Shown: piece by piece, positions 1 through 12,668 of the stretch
Layout of the letters: the number at the start of each line of letters is the position of its first letter
How positions within the stretch are numbered: the stretch's first letter is position 1
Assembly (NCBI RefSeq): GCF_963576545.1
Contig: NC_083636.1
Span: 7,691,856 to 7,755,855 of the forward strand
Direction of reading: 5' to 3'
Length of the DNA stretch: 64,000 nt
DNA from: Limanda limanda
Taxonomy: Eukaryota > Chordata > Actinopteri > Pleuronectiformes > Pleuronectidae
Made by a program: the position numbers and the translations under genes
Notes under the pieces: model-generated
The model's input: the letters and a program-made list of their open reading frames with translations, nothing else
What the model was told of the DNA's origin: nothing
The model's database searches: none

Positions 1-110
1 TTAAGGTTAGGATATGGGTTAGGCAAGTGGTAACTATGGTTAAGGTTAAAGTAATTCTCCGGGAAATCAATGTAAGCTCATGCAGTGACACTACTGCGTG
101 GGTGTGCATG
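1..110. repeat. Degenerate GGTTAGG-rich dispersed repeat fragment
   Basis: The first 60 bases contain repeated TTAAGG, GGTTAGG and GGTTAAGG words followed by a CCGGGAAATCAATGTAAG-like stretch. This resembles a dispersed element often seen in vertebrate introns. The similarity is from memory and the element is cut by the window edge. Confidence 0.4.
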
Positions 111-2820
111 TGCATGTTTGTGTATGTGTGTGTGTGTGGTTGATTGTGGTTCTTTTGTATCTGCTATTTTCCCCCATCTTATTACATGTGTTAACTCGGT
201 CAAACAAGCAATGTAAGAGTTGCCTCTGTGTTCTGGTTGCTTGAGTGTTTTGGTCATTGTTTTTTAAAAATTAGAACTGATCTGTAAAAAGAATCACATA
301 GGCTGTTGAGGCCATCACTAGTGGACAGCGACGTCCCGCCACACATGTCATTAAAACGCGTCTCCACATATGTCTTGATCCAACGTCCCACGTTCTATAT
401 GCACATAACTGTGTACAACATCGCGGTCTGCAAAGACTAAGTGCGTTATTGTCTTCAGCCAGACTGTCTATGACAGACGGGTCCTTTGTGCGTGTGCATG
501 TGTGTGTGAGATAATTCATTCAATTCATTGAAAAACTGTAGGGGGCCAGATGGCGTCAGCTGAGTGGGCGGGGCTTCCTATGTGGACCAGGGCACATATG
601 CATTCTCACCGAAAAAGAATGTAGTGTCCTCACTGTGTCTCACTTCCGTCCACTACTGAACTCAGAGCTGTCCACTTCAGACACTGATGTTTTACCAGAT
701 ATGATCAGGGTCTAGGTGAGACTGAAACATTCAGTTAGCAGTGGCCTATTCTGGAGCTGCTGCCGCTGTGTGAATGTGCTGCTTTCACGGTGCAGATTAT
801 GTGTTGAGATAAGATTTTACAAGGCTTAACAACAGAAATGGACATGGCGTGGACATGGGTGTGGCACCTAATAATACCCACAGATGACAGTCAAATATTC
901 ACTCACCTTGATGTTACAACATTTGCATTGACTTTGCTCCAACTAGAGTTCTTATGTGTGAGTTACTCCAGGATACATGGGAAGTGTTGACATTTTACAA
1001 CCGAATTGGAACTTTGCTTCGCTGGACTTCTTATGTACTCATATTAATGATCATAAACCACATACGTCAAGCTTGTCTAGATGCTTTTTTCCTCCCGAAC
1101 TTGTCGCTGTTCTTTTATGGTCAATCTGTTAGGAGCTTCATATTCCAACCCATCAATTTAAGCTGCTTACGAGTTCTGAGGCTCTTTTGTGTATTGTCGT
1201 CACGCTCAATCAATCAAAACCAGTATCTACAGCGAGTGCTGCTGCAGCCTGTAATCTGATTAGCGTGGATTAAACCTTCTATATGGACCTCTGGGAAAAA
1301 CGGCATAATCTGTAACTTTGATTGAAGGGCCAATGCAAGGGCGGTACACAGAGCATTAAACTTCCATTCACCAGGCTGGTTTTAGCTTAATTAAAATGTC
1401 ATACAATATTTATCAAATACATTTTTTAGTGTAGCCATAAGTATGATAAAATTAGGACTTGAAATACACATAGAAATATATAAGACAATATATAACTGCT
1501 ATGGAACAACTGTAATCATAATAATAATTTATTCAATTTAATACAAATATATTATGTAAACATGTTATATAATATCAATAATTTGTTATTATTTTATACA
1601 TGTATCAACAAAGTAATTGAACTCTAATAAAAACAAAGTCTGTTTACCATGACAACCAGCAGTGCCTCCTTATTTCCCAGATTTTTTTCAAACATTATAA
1701 ATCTCTCAAATTACAAATTGTATGTTTTAAAAAACTTGGCGAATGTGCTTATTGGCACGGGTTATTATCATTAATGACTTAATGTCAACACTTAAAGTAG
1801 AACTTTTTATGAGTCTCTACGATCATTGCAATCTGATCGGGGGAGAGCGGCAACGAGGAGAGAGAGCTACATCATTTATTTATAGGAGGTGGCTGATGTT
1901 CACGGGTCAATTACAGACTGAGGAGTTTGCTCTCCTTTAACGTTGTAGTGTTCTTAAATTAAACTCGCTGCTGTAAAATGGAGACTTCCACTGACCAAAA
2001 TCCCCAGTGCTTGTAGTTACTGGTCAGTGAGCAGAAAGGGAAACTACTTCCACTGGAAATGTAGTGGCTGTAATCACTCGGTAAATAAACCCTTTAACTG
2101 TCAATCAGGATGTTGGGCTGGGAGATAACGCACGGGAAGGCAGTGTAATCCAATGAAATGATTGAGTGTTTGAGACATTCAATTCGTTGAGAAAGGTTTG
2201 GAGAGGGTTACTGTGTGATTTTATGTTACAACCCTATAGACAGGCCTGTAGGAAGTGACTATGTAAACATGTTGCAACAGGTGTATGGCGAGAGGTGAGA
2301 TTTGCATGCCTGCAGGTGTAGCTCCCGGGGAATATTCTGAATATGGAAGTTGTTATCTGTGCAACCAATAGGGAAACTGGAAAGCTCACGCCAGAGCCAT
2401 AAAAAAAAACACGAGACGTTTGAACTGACCTTGATGTGTACAATTGGTGGAATTCCCCTTTAACTTGCAAACACCGGAGTCATGTCTTGCTCAACCACAC
2501 TCGCTGATCCCTGTCTAGATTTGCTGATCCGACATAATTGCACTCTTGCGTTGCTGCAGTGCAAACACAACGAAACCTGTGGATTCTCCCACGGGCCGTT
2601 TATTAATGTAAAAAACATACAGGCTGCCGTCATGTCAGTATGCATCGTGAGCTAATCATACAGCTGTAAACTGTTCCTGATTGATTCAGAGAGGCTATGC
2701 TAATGAAGTCAGACAGAGCCAAACTATAACAGCTGCCCTTTTTCAGATTACCAGCTGCAGCTAAAGTCTCAGCAGTCAATCATGGTGTTTAACCATGTTT
2801 TTATATTGGCAAAATAATTA
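111..2820. other. Upstream non-coding sequence, no gene seen
   Basis: AT-rich in 1380-1780 and otherwise of mixed composition. Open frames are short, unconserved in appearance and lack splice or start context. Either upstream intergenic DNA or the 5' UTR intron of slc16a7. No promoter or CpG island could be placed. Confidence 0.6.
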
Positions 2821-3021
2821 AAAGACCTACCTAAAATGACGAACCATCTTTAAGAAAAATGTATTTAACATGTACATTGACCTTTTAGTTTTACCCATGT
2901 CCCATCTACGAACATGGAGGAGACAGGGTTTATCACCTATACTGCAGCCAGTGACCAGGGGGCGCTCAAGATGATTTGGCTTCACTTTTGTCGAGCTGTC
3001 ATGACATCCATATGACGGAAG
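2821..3021 (+). repeat. Dispersed teleost repeat, family R1, copy 1
   Basis: Shares ordered words with 4233-4445 (CCTACCTAAAATGAC, TTTAGTTTTACCCATGTCCC, ATACTGCAGCCAG, CACCAGG-like, TTTGGCTTCACTTTT) and, reversed, with 31537-31690 and 40527-40650. Non-coding. The pattern is common in fish genomes from memory, but I cannot name the family. Confidence 0.7.
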
Positions 3022-3186
3022 CAAAGCATCAACAGGGGAGATACCGTTTATCGTCTGATGTCAATGGATCATAGACTTCAGATGGCTAAAAAGAGTAGAA
3101 CGATTTGACCAAATGTATAAGATGAATGATTATCTTAACGGATGAAATCATTTTTGGCCCAAACAAATTGTAGGACTGCTGAAACA

Positions 3187-3188
<2 letters not shown>

Positions 3189-3242
<54 letters not shown>
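3189..3242 (+). repeat. (GT)27 microsatellite
   Basis: 54 uninterrupted bases of GT, about 550 bp upstream of the slc16a7 start codon. Translates only to low-complexity CV/TH strings. Confidence 0.98.
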
Positions 3243-3244
<2 letters not shown>

Positions 3245-3757
3245 CTGGATTTTCAAACAACAGCCTGCTACTTGTTCCCATTATCGCCTTAGGGCTTGGG
3301 GGGGGGCTAAAGGTGAATACTGGGCAGGTCTGGTATATCTGGTAGAGTGAGTACCTGCCCCATGTATAATTACGACGCTGTGTGTGTGTGTCTGACTGAG
3401 ACAGAGGGTGTGTTTGCACACGTCTCCTCCAGGATACGGACCTCTGGTATGTCCTTCTCCGTGTCACATTACCACCTGTTTCTGTTAAATGACATGTGAA
3501 GGACAAAGCTTTGACCTCCTCTGCAAACCAACTGCCGTCTGTATACTGTCAATATGAGCTGCAGCTGGTAATCTGATTTATCTCTGTATTGTAAGTAATC
3601 ATCTGTGACAGTTTCCTATAAACTGCTCTTGTTAATTCATGTCTATGCTTAAAGTCCCCAGACCCTGGAGACAATGAGAAAAGGACAAAGTGAAGTCATA
3701 CATTATGTATAATGCCTGGTAGGTTTTAATGTCCTCTCTGTTTTCTTGTCGTTGCAG

Positions 3758-3786
3758 TGAATACTCTGTGTTGAGGAGGGCCAGCG
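3758..3786 (+). other. slc16a7: 5' UTR part of the first coding exon of slc16a7
   Basis: A pyrimidine-rich tract ending in TTGCAG (3752-3757) is a good splice acceptor 29 nt before the ATG at 3787. This implies at least one further non-coding 5' exon upstream. I cannot identify that exon in 1-3757, so it may lie outside the window. If the acceptor is not used, the leader would simply continue upstream. Confidence 0.6.
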
Positions 3787-3997
3787 ATGCCGCCCCCGAG
3801 CCCCCCTGTCGTGCCCCCACCAGACGGCGAGTGGGGATGGGTTGTGGTGGTTGCATCCTTCATCTCCATAGGCTTCTCCTACGCCTTTCCCAAGGCCATC
3901 ACAGTCTTCTTCAAAGACATCCAGATCATCTTCGATGCCTCCTACAGTCAGATCGCATGGATCTCCTCCATCATGCTCGCGGTCATGTATGCTGCAG
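3787..3997 (+). CDS. slc16a7: slc16a7 coding exon 1 (N-terminus, TM1, start of TM2)
   Basis: Encodes residues 1-70 plus one base. The proline-rich start is followed by the signature motif at 13-18, TM1 with Lys36, the loop [16 protein letters not shown], and TM2 beginning [12 protein letters not shown]. It ends at GCTGCAG before the donor GTGAGT at 3998. The reading frame stays open through the donor into intron 1 until a stop near 4093-4095; that extension is intronic and overlaps a dispersed repeat. Confidence 0.92.
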
Positions 3998-6900
3998 GTG
4001 AGTTGGTGGTTGGTCTGACCTTCATCTCCAAAAGGCTGCGGCTGTGGCTCAGGAGGAAGAGCGAGTCGCCCCCTGGCCAGAGGGTTAGTGGTTAGATCCC
4101 CGGCTCCTTGGGCAAGACCATCGATGTCCTGCTGGTAAATGTGCTCGACCAATTGAGAGTCAGTCCCAGCTGTCAAATTTAGAACAGGAGAATTAATTAA
4201 AACCAAACTTACTTGAAAAATTGCCTCATTGTGGTAAGAACTACCTAAAATGACAGAAATCATCCTTGAGTAAAAATGTTTTGAAAGTATTTAATGTGTA
4301 CTAGGACTTTTTAGATTCATCTGTGTCCCACAAACGCATTAGGAGGCACCATGTATGAAATATACTGCAGCCAGGCACCAGGTAGCAATCAAGAAGCTTT
4401 GGCATCACTTTTTGGGATCATTTAAATTTATAAACAGTCTATTTGTGATTCCATAATTAGGTTTTCTGAGTCACTGTAATGCACAGACAGTAACATATGA
4501 CGAGCTCATATCACAGATGGGGCTATAAGCAACAGCTAACAATGTATGTCCAGCTGTGGAATTTAAGTTACTAAGTCTATATATATATATATATATAGTG
4601 CAAAAAATCTGATCACATTTAGTAAGACTGGTTGGGGATGTTTGATCATCATCAAGAAATACATTTGGAATTTCCACATTTTGGTTATCTAATTTTCTTC
4701 TTGAAGCCATTCTTTAAACAGGAAGTGACTCATTAAAATAAAGTTAGCTTTGTCAAAAGTGCAAGATTTCATATATAATTTAATAGAATGTCAACTTTTT
4801 TTATGGGAAATGAAACCCAGTTCCTCTTTGACCATTCAAATCACAATGTTAATATTTCTTTAAGGGAAATCTATAATTAGTTAAACATTTTGCATGATGC
4901 ATAGTTTCCTATGTGGGTTTCTTTTTCTGATGAGATGGAGAAGAAAGTAGGTTTGCGTGATGAAATCATGACCTACATTTTAAACCACAGCATCATAGAC
5001 TCAGTGACATATCCTGACCACACGACCCAGAAATGCAATCCCCTAAAGACAGCAGTCCATTTGACTAACAATTGTAAGATCATAATATTGATGATTTTGG
5101 ATTAATTATGTTCGAGGAACCTGTAGAATTCACAATATGTGATCCATTTTTCAAGTCATACACAGGTGGTGTGACATCTCTGTCTAAACCAGGAATTTAT
5201 ATTATATACAAGCTATGGAAACTAATAAAAATTGAGTATTGAAGGAGATTTCCCACACATTTAAAATTCTAATAAACTGATTTCAGATTCAGACCGAAGA
5301 CAAATCTGTCATCAGATGAAATACTGTCACAATGCTCCACCTGGTCCTTATCTGTTTCTTGAGTAAGGAGCAGAAGAATGTGTGTTTACAGCAGATCTTA
5401 TACTCCACTATAAAGCTCCAGGCATTCCCCTCGTTGGCTTCAACCCCACAACCTCCTGCTTGGCAGTGCCACGGCTGCCATCTGTCCATGCTGTAATCCT
5501 CCTGTCACTCTATGTACTGCCGTGGTCACCATCTGCACTGGTCATCATCAACAGGCCTGGAAAGCTCATTCAATCCCTTCTACCAAGACCAGTGAAAGAA
5601 TTTGATGGAGGCTTTATTCAGCTTCAGTCTTCTAATAACTAGAAATAGTCCAAATGTTTAAAACAAGGTTTAATAAAATATGGACTGATATTTTTAAGAC
5701 TTATACTTATATTTTATATAATAAGCAACATCTTTAAGAAATAAATAGGAGTACTGCACCAAGTGCTGGTAAATATATTCAATTTACAAAGTGACTTGCG
5801 ATTGGTCGAGCTTGCTATGGCAGCTGGTCACTACTGCACATACTATCACTTTTTTAAATTTTTATTCTTGAAGTAATGGTGACATCCAATACACAATTAA
5901 GGGAAGCAATCTTCGTAAAGAGTCAGGAATATGCAGATATTTTCTACCCTTTATCTTGAAAAATAACAGAAAAGTTGCAGATTATTTTTTATTTGATCCA
6001 CTAATCGATTTATTGACAGAAAGTTTTCATCACATTGAATCTGCGAATGCTGAATATGATTATGTTTGGTGGAGCGGCCGTAAGTTCAGTTGGAGCCTGG
6101 CTCCGTGTCTTCTCCACCCTCTCTCCCAATTTGACTCTTTGTGTCCTATCAATAAAGGCAAAATCACCACAACATATATACTTAAAAAACATCTTGTCAA
6201 ACCTTAGTTTTTGACCTGAGACCTTGTAGAGATATAAACTCCTCACCATGAAGTGTGTCTGCCACATCATAGGACTTCATTGACCGGCAGCTGCTGCTCC
6301 AGCTTCTGCGTGACTGTGTCATTACCATGTGGCGAGTTTGTCAATAAGTGCAGTTACTAAGAGAACGGCTCTTGTTACTCATTCATTCGCATTGATCGCA
6401 CTCATCAGCTATTCATTAAGCGCCTGCTCTCTTGTTCTGTCTCTTACGCCGATGAAGCGATCTCTATCTGAATGTTTAACATCTTCAGTGATTCTCCATC
6501 CCTGCGTGTGTGCGTGTGTGTCTGTGTTGGTGTTTACACAGCTCTGTCATTACTGTGAGGCCGCCTGATAATGAGCTACAGCTTCAGACATCCAGAAAAA
6601 TAACAATCCAATCATCTCGGGCCTTGTTTATACAACCTGCCAACGTTTTTTATCGATGAATTCTGATTTCAGTGATAACATGAAATTAATCACAATTGGA
6701 AATCAACCAAATGAGCAAACTCCAGACTGAACAGTCCAAAATCATTTTATTGTTCCTAAATTACTTAAAGTACCAAACCTGGGTATATTGAAAAATTCAA
6801 ATTTTATATGTGTGCTTCAAATTTGTCTGTTTCTGATCCATTTGGGTCTTGCTAGCAACACAAATCCAGGGACGGGAATGTTGGTCCATACGTTTACGAC

Positions 6901-9900
6901 ATAATGGTCCCCAGAGAAAGTAAATAATTATGCGTTCATGTGGTGTATATGGTTTCTATTGTTGAATGAATGTCATTAACACTGGAAAGGGGCTACATGA
7001 ATGCAGTCCATTAACAAGCTATACGAACTGGCCAGCAGCGTGCATGTGACAAAGGACGCTTTCACATTTACCTTAATGGTCCAGGAATTCAGACTCAGAC
7101 CAAGATCCTGACAAAATTGACTTCCACCTAAAGAGGTTGTCTTGGTCTGGATCAGACTGAACCATAGTTGGGTTCATTTACAGTTTTGAAACACTTTTTT
7201 GAAAAGGTCAGACTTTCGAACCAAAAGCTGGAAGTTGAGTCAGTATTAGACAATAGAAGACTAAGTGTCTCACAGGATTTGTATTATTATTATTTCAATA
7301 ACACTTACTGTGTCATACACCACAAGGCAATGCTCGGCCATTAACAGCATCTTACATATTTTTATTCTCACCTTTATGACATAGATATAAAGTGAGCTGG
7401 ATGGAAGCCATTTACTGCTTTTTATAAACCTCTGAGACAGACCTTAGAGCAGTGTCCTGCTCACCCAGCCACGCCTCACTCTGATTGACTTAGTTCTACA
7501 TGTGGACATCTGGAAGCTGCCTTGCACAACCACCGTCTTATCAGCTGGTAGCTGAGCAGCTTCACCAGAGCCGTGGTGGTGGCTGACCCCCCCCCCCCTA
7601 CACACACACACACACACACACACACTTTTATCTTTTCAGCAGAGGAGATATAACTGGAATCCTTCCTGTCACGAGCCTGCTTCCTTAATCTGGACCATGT
7701 TAACATCTTCTACTTTGTTGCTCCCTACAGCTACACAACTCTAAACTTTACCTCACAGCCTCAGGTCAACCCAGAAATATGGATAAACTTTTATTAAATA
7801 GTTGGTCTACCCTCCGTTATGTCCCTGGGAATATCTGTGTAATGGGTCCGCGACCAAACACACTGTCCCATCAGAAAACCGTGTCTGTCTCTTCTTGCAC
7901 CGTAATAGTTTTCTAAAAGATGTTTGCTTCCATTTCCTCAGCCTCCTTTGAGTGTGATGGATAACCGGCACTGCGACTCCTATTAAAGCGTTGTGGAAGA
8001 AACCGTTACACACATTTCTATATGTGTCCTTCCCTTTTCCTATCTAGGTGGTTATATTTAGTTTGTGGTTTTGTCCACTGTGTAATGAAGCCGACGCTGC
8101 CACTGCCCAGCACACGATAAGCCCTTTTTTCAAGGGAGGTAATGTGCAGGCTCAGGGGCTCCCTCATCTCCTCCGATTCGGGTCCCGCCGAGCCCCCGAG
8201 AATACTGATCAGTGGCGTGGATGCAAATGAGGCGAACTTTTCCTCAAGGTCGAAAAAAAGATTCATGCAGAGCAAATTAAGTCCGATGACTCCTCGCCTG
8301 TAGTGGCTTTTTAAATTGCCCTGGGCCTGGCAGAAATATGATACATCTTCTGGCTGGTAATGAGAGCATTATTTAAAAAAAAAAAAAATACATCTTTCAT
8401 TACTTTTCTGTCTCCCTATTCGATTTACACCTCCTGTACTTAAAATTCAGCAAAGGCAGAGGCGACGGTGTCAATTATACGATGCAAAGATTCCTAAAAG
8501 TTTTAACAGAGGAAGTTTTGTACTGAGATTTATTCAACTGATCAAATGTCTTTATATACGGTAAGTGGAACAATGTAAACAGTAGAATATAGCATAACAA
8601 TCTAATATAAAATGCACAGTCCAGCATTTTACTTAATCATTCAGTGAATCGAGTCATAATTCAAATGGTCAGAACATATTGAGAATCCCAGCTATAAAAA
8701 CAACCTTAATATAAAGGTTTTTCTTGAGTTACACCTCTGAGGAATCTCGTTAGTACAGCATTTACAGTGATAACAGAGGATACAGATTCTGAATACTAAG
8801 AGAAAACTTTCCTCAGCACTGTCACTTTGAATTAGAATGTATATATTATGGCTGATTTTTATTATGGCTGTGCCACACTCAATTTTAAATATCGCACCCA
8901 CCTTGCTCATATTTTCCAGATGCACAATGTTTTATATTAAACAACAAGGCTTTAAATGCATATATGTTATGCAATTTGTTGTGGTTATAAATAAAAATGA
9001 ATGCATACTATGTGTGTACAAAACACAAAGTGGCTTTGTAAGGCCTAATAATTTCAACATTAAAAACTCATTGAGTATCCCAGGTTTAGAAGGTATATAC
9101 CAGCTCAGTAAAACTTTTTTATTAAGTTAGAGTTATGAGTTTTGTATATATGGAACTGAACATGCCGCAGCTGCAGAAGAACCCATGCCTCTGTATGCTC
9201 ATATTTTTAAGCCGTACTAATCAATATTATTAATTAACAAACAATAAATTGAATGACTTTATGTAATATAGTGAAAGTTGTTGCTTGTTATCAGACTATA
9301 CTCCACCGCTTGTCTGTATCTGCTGGATTTGTAAAAAAACAAGCCTTTTGTCCTACAAGTGTTGTGCTCTCATCTTCTGGAACAATCTGCTGTTTTCTGA
9401 ACAAAATGTTTTTGTAGTTCTAGATGAAGGTCACATGTCATGGCGTACGTTTCAGCAATTGCATTTCATAGCACAGCAAAAGTATGTGTGTACACAGGGG
9501 ACAGTATGTGGACAGTATTTGGCCTGATGGACGTCTACTCTGGACAGTCTGGGTGATAATATCAATATTGACATCGTTTTCACTTCTAATTAGTTCTTTA
9601 AATAATAGAAAATTATAAAATGTTCAGGATAGTTTATAACTTTTACTGCTGGCTTGCAGTGACAGATTGGCAGGGCCAGTTCTGTTACAGCTTTACAGTC
9701 TGAATAAAAAACTCCCATTCTTATATCAAGTGGCTCTGATGCATCACAGTGCATTTTTCAGAAAGTGCTTAGTTGTTTGTTTTTGGGTCTTTTTGAGTGA
9801 ATTCTGTGACGCAGGTTCTACACAGACTGGAGAATGTAAAAACGGTTTGACACAACATAACCATCTGTGTTGTGTGTTAAAGCAACAGACACAAACATAA

Positions 9901-12668
9901 AAATAACATTTGTCTATGCAGGTCTTTTCTAATTCATGACATTGCCAGTAACTTGATGGAAGTGCAATGTTTAAATATTTAAACAGCCTGCTTGCTGATA
10001 TTAATAGAAGCCAGGCTCCTGCTGGCGTGCAGCACTAACTAGATTAAATCATTGTGCGCTCAATTTCTGTGATCCTGCACTGTAAACATGCAACGTGTGG
10101 GCTGATTTGTTTTGTTTCTTCCATTTGTTCCAGGTCCCATCAGCAGCATACTGGTCAACAAGTACGGCTGCAGGCCCATCGTCATGATGGGGGGCTGCCT
10201 CTGTTCCACCGGCATGATTTTAGCGTCCTTCTGCAACAATGTGATGCAGCTTTACTTCTGCATAGGGGTTATCGGTGGTAAGTACGTCTAATTCCACTTA
10301 AGTCAATTTCGAGTTAATTTGATTAGCCCCTTCTTCTAAACAGCAGGTTGAAAGGTAAACAGCCTTGTTTACTCAGTCTATTTAGTTTTTTGCTGCAGAT
10401 ACAGCACATCAATATCAGTCTGTCCTTTCTAAACCTTAATGAATTTACCATCTAATAATCAATACCCACGTGTAGAGAGAGAACCCACAACTACTGTATG
10501 TCTTACTAGGCACTAAGGCTCTTTAAAAGCGATATTGTGGGTGGCTCTTTGTGGTTTTTACATTATAGGACATAATTTAATTGTGTAATATGACAAATAA
10601 TATAGCTGAATTGATCTTTTTATTGCATTATATTTGAAAGAAGGAGTGTGTACAAAAGGTATTTTGATAGCACTTAATACATAACTGGGAAATCACATAA
10701 ATGGAAACAAAACTCTGTCACTACTTACCAAATCGTGAAATCTAAACTTGCTGCTTTCTTCTTCATATTTTCTTTACACTGTACATTTAGAAAGTAAAAG
10801 TATTTACAAGTTGTTGCTCAAAGACAAAAATACCTACAGTATGTCATATGTGAGAATATTTTACTGTTTTAAGTGCTACATTTAGTTTTGTTACAGATAT
10901 GCGGACAATCCGTATCGCTAATTATGAGAGGTACAGTTTTTTTATGTAGGAAATTTGAAAGTGAAATAGTGTTGTTTTGTACAGGTGATTACATTAGAAA
11001 CTGTATCATGACGGTCACCAATCTTTCCTCGTAGGTCTTGGACTAGCATTCAACCTGCAGCCAGCGCTGACTATGATTGGCAAATACTTTTCGAAGAAGC
11101 GGCCCATTGCTAACGGGCTGGCAATGGCCGGCAGTCCGGTGTTCCTCTGCACCTTGGCTCCTCTCAACCAGTACCTCTTCAACCGGTTCGGCTGGAGAGG
11201 CAGCTTTCTCATCCTGGGCGGCCTGCTGTTAAACTGCTGTGTGGCTGGTGCCCTCATGAGGCCTCTGGGGCGGCCACCCAGCATGGTCAAGAAGGAAGAA
11301 GAGTTGGCAGCCATCACCACTACGACAAAGCAGAAGTGCAGCGTTTGGGAAACAATCAACAAGTACCTAGACTTGACGCTCTTCAAACATCGTGGCTTCC
11401 TCATCTACCTGGTGGGCAATGTAATCATGTTCCTGGGCTTCTTCGCACCTATTGTCTTCCTTGCAGCCTACGCCAAGGACATGGGTGTGGATGAGTACTC
11501 TGCTGCCTTCCTGCTTTCGATCCTGGCTTTTGTCGACATGTTTGCCAGGCCATCAATGGGGCTACTGGCCAATTCGCGTTGGGTTCGACCAAGGATCCAG
11601 TACTTCTTCAGCTTTGCTGTGCTGTACAATGGGGTGTGCCACATCCTCTGCCCTTTTGTTGAAAGCTACAACGGCCTGGTAGTGTACGCAGTGTTCTTCG
11701 GCTTTGCCTTTGGCATGGTCAGCTCAGTGCTGTTTGAAACACTGATGGACCTTGTCGGGGCTCCGAGGTTCTCCAGTGCTGTGGGACTCACCACCATCGT
11801 GGAGTGCTGCCCGGTCCTTCTTGGTCCACCTCTAGCAGGTATGATCTATATGTCTAAGAGCATATTTCATTCACTCACATGCAAGATTACAATTTTCTTA
11901 ATTGGTTCTTATCTCTTCTGTCTATCACATTTGATCAGTTATGTCCTACATATAATGTCCTGTTTTTTCTGTAGTGTTTCATGTGATTGTTGATCATTAA
12001 TGACAAATCTTATGTTGCCATTTTGGCTCCATTTTATTGTGAAAGAGATCATGTATATCAAGAGAAATCCTTTTTAAATATAGGTTAAATAAAAATCATT
12101 CCACAGCATTGTTATGGCCCATTCACCAAAGTTGAACTGTTGAAATAGTTGAAACAATATAGTGCATATGGCTTTATCCCATGAGCAATATGGACTGATG
12201 TAGCAATTCCTCAGAAATTAATAGATCTCAACACAAACTTTTTGCCATTTTTAAATGTGGATATAACCAGACCATCACTCAGTTAATAATAATTGGCAAT
12301 TGTTGTCGTGCAGACACATTTTCTGCAAAATATAATACAACTTTGCGATGATACTTTAACATTTTAAAACTTTGTGTTGTTTTACAGGGAAGCTGGTAGA
12401 CATCACAAAAAGCTACAAGTACATGTATTTTTGCTGTGGAGCTGTGGTGATTTTGGCTAGTATTTGGCTCTTCATTGGAAACTTCATTAACTACAGGCTC
12501 TTGGACCGTGAGCGCAAACATGCAGAGATGTACAAGCGGACTGAAACGGAAGATCCAGACAAAGATCAGGATCTTAAGGAGGCTGGTGGAGGAGCCCAGG
12601 CCTCTGATGAGCTAGTCAAAAAAGATGAGAAAGATGAGGAAGCTATGCAGCGGGAAACCAACATCTAG
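3787..12668 (+). CDS. slc16a7: Monocarboxylate transporter 2 (SLC16A7/MCT2), complete, four coding exons
   Basis: Proton-coupled carrier of lactate, pyruvate and ketone bodies in the plasma membrane, 12 membrane spans, major facilitator superfamily. Joined exons 3787-3997, 10134-10277, 11035-11838 and 12388-12668 give 1440 nt, 479 residues plus stop; human MCT2 is 478. Seen: the SLC16 signature region before TM1 (residues 13-18, DGEWGW), TM1 Lys36 in FSYAFPKA (MCT1 Lys38), and TM8 Asp286/Arg290 in FVDMFARPS (MCT1 Asp302/Arg306). The TM6-7 loop is cytoplasmic and charged; the C-terminal tail is acidic and ends RETNI as in MCT2. MCT2 rather than MCT1/MCT4 is indicated by DMFARPS, YAVFFG, GAPRFSS and that C-terminus (family knowledge recalled, not searched). 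MCT2 usually needs an embigin-type ancillary protein. The start ATG follows a spliced 29-nt leader. All introns are phase 1 with GT-AG borders. Oddity: Glu15 sits where Gly or Ser is usual. Confidence 0.92.
4078..4150. repeat. Fragment of teleost dispersed repeat R2 in intron 1
   Basis: Contains GTTAGTGGTTAGATCCCCGG and CCTTGGGCAAGA (4106-4117). The latter is the reverse complement of 27898-27909 inside the longer R2 copy at 27750-27990. It lies just downstream of coding exon 1 and accounts for the open frame running past the exon. Confidence 0.6.
4233..4445 (+). repeat. Dispersed teleost repeat R1, copy 2 (intron 1)
   Basis: Same word order as the copy at 2821-3021: ACTACCTAAAATGACAG, GACTTTTTAGATTCATCTG, ATACTGCAGCCAGGCACCAGG, TTTGGCATCACTTTTTGGGA, ending near TATAAACAGTCTAT. 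Same orientation, visibly diverged. Confidence 0.7.
4578..4597. repeat. (TA)n microsatellite
   Basis: Twenty bases of alternating TA in intron 1 of slc16a7. Confidence 0.95.
7055..7240. repeat. Probable dispersed fish repeat in intron 1
   Basis: The run TTACCTTAATGGTCC, CAGACCAAGATC, GGTTGTCTTGGTCTGGATCA, AGACTGAACCA, GTCAGACTTTCGAACC resembles a repeat I recall from fish introns. No second copy was found in the window, so the call rests on memory. Confidence 0.4.
7587..7625. repeat. Compound C-tract and (CA)n microsatellite
   Basis: Twelve consecutive C, then TA, then about 12 CA units. Located in intron 1. Confidence 0.95.
10134..10277 (+). CDS. slc16a7: slc16a7 coding exon 2 (TM2-TM3)
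   Basis: 144 bp, phase 1 to phase 1, flanked by acceptor TTCCAG (ends 10133) and donor GTAAGT (10278). It encodes [14 protein letters not shown], the conserved major-facilitator loop between TM2 and TM3, then TM3 up to IGVIGG. As I recall, 144 bp is the usual size of this exon in SLC16 genes. Confidence 0.92.
11035..11838 (+). CDS. slc16a7: slc16a7 coding exon 3 (TM4-TM10, central loop)
   Basis: 804 bp, phase 1 to phase 1, acceptor CTCGTAG (ends 11034), donor GTATGA (11839). It encodes residues 119-386: the TM4-5 core with [13 protein letters not shown] and [11 protein letters not shown], the TM6-7 cytoplasmic loop rich in Lys, Glu and Thr (about residues 197-225, shorter than in human MCT2), then TM7-10 with Asp286 and Arg290 in TM8 and the GPPLAG end of TM10. 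Confidence 0.93.
12388..12668 (+). CDS. slc16a7: slc16a7 coding exon 4 (TM11-TM12, acidic C-tail)
   Basis: Acceptor TTTTACAG ends at 12387. The exon completes a Gly codon and encodes [16 protein letters not shown]11-12 ([19 protein letters not shown]) and a hydrophilic tail of about 55 residues ending RETNI, stop TAG at 12666-12668. The tail is rich in Asp, Glu and Lys and poorly conserved, as in other MCTs, but its last residues match MCT2. Confidence 0.92.

Larger units (their letters stand above)
4600..10133 (+). other. slc16a7: Rest of slc16a7 intron 1
   Basis: Intron 1 runs 3998-10133 (6136 bp). This part holds a likely repeat at 7055-7240 and a C/CA tract at 7587-7625, and is otherwise AT-rich without a recognisable exon. 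Short open frames have no coding character. Confidence 0.7.

Noticed and set aside
3703..4263. 186-codon open frame on the minus strand, the longest on that strand in this region
   Set aside because: It is antisense to slc16a7 coding exon 1 and then runs through a dispersed-repeat fragment; no domain of its own.
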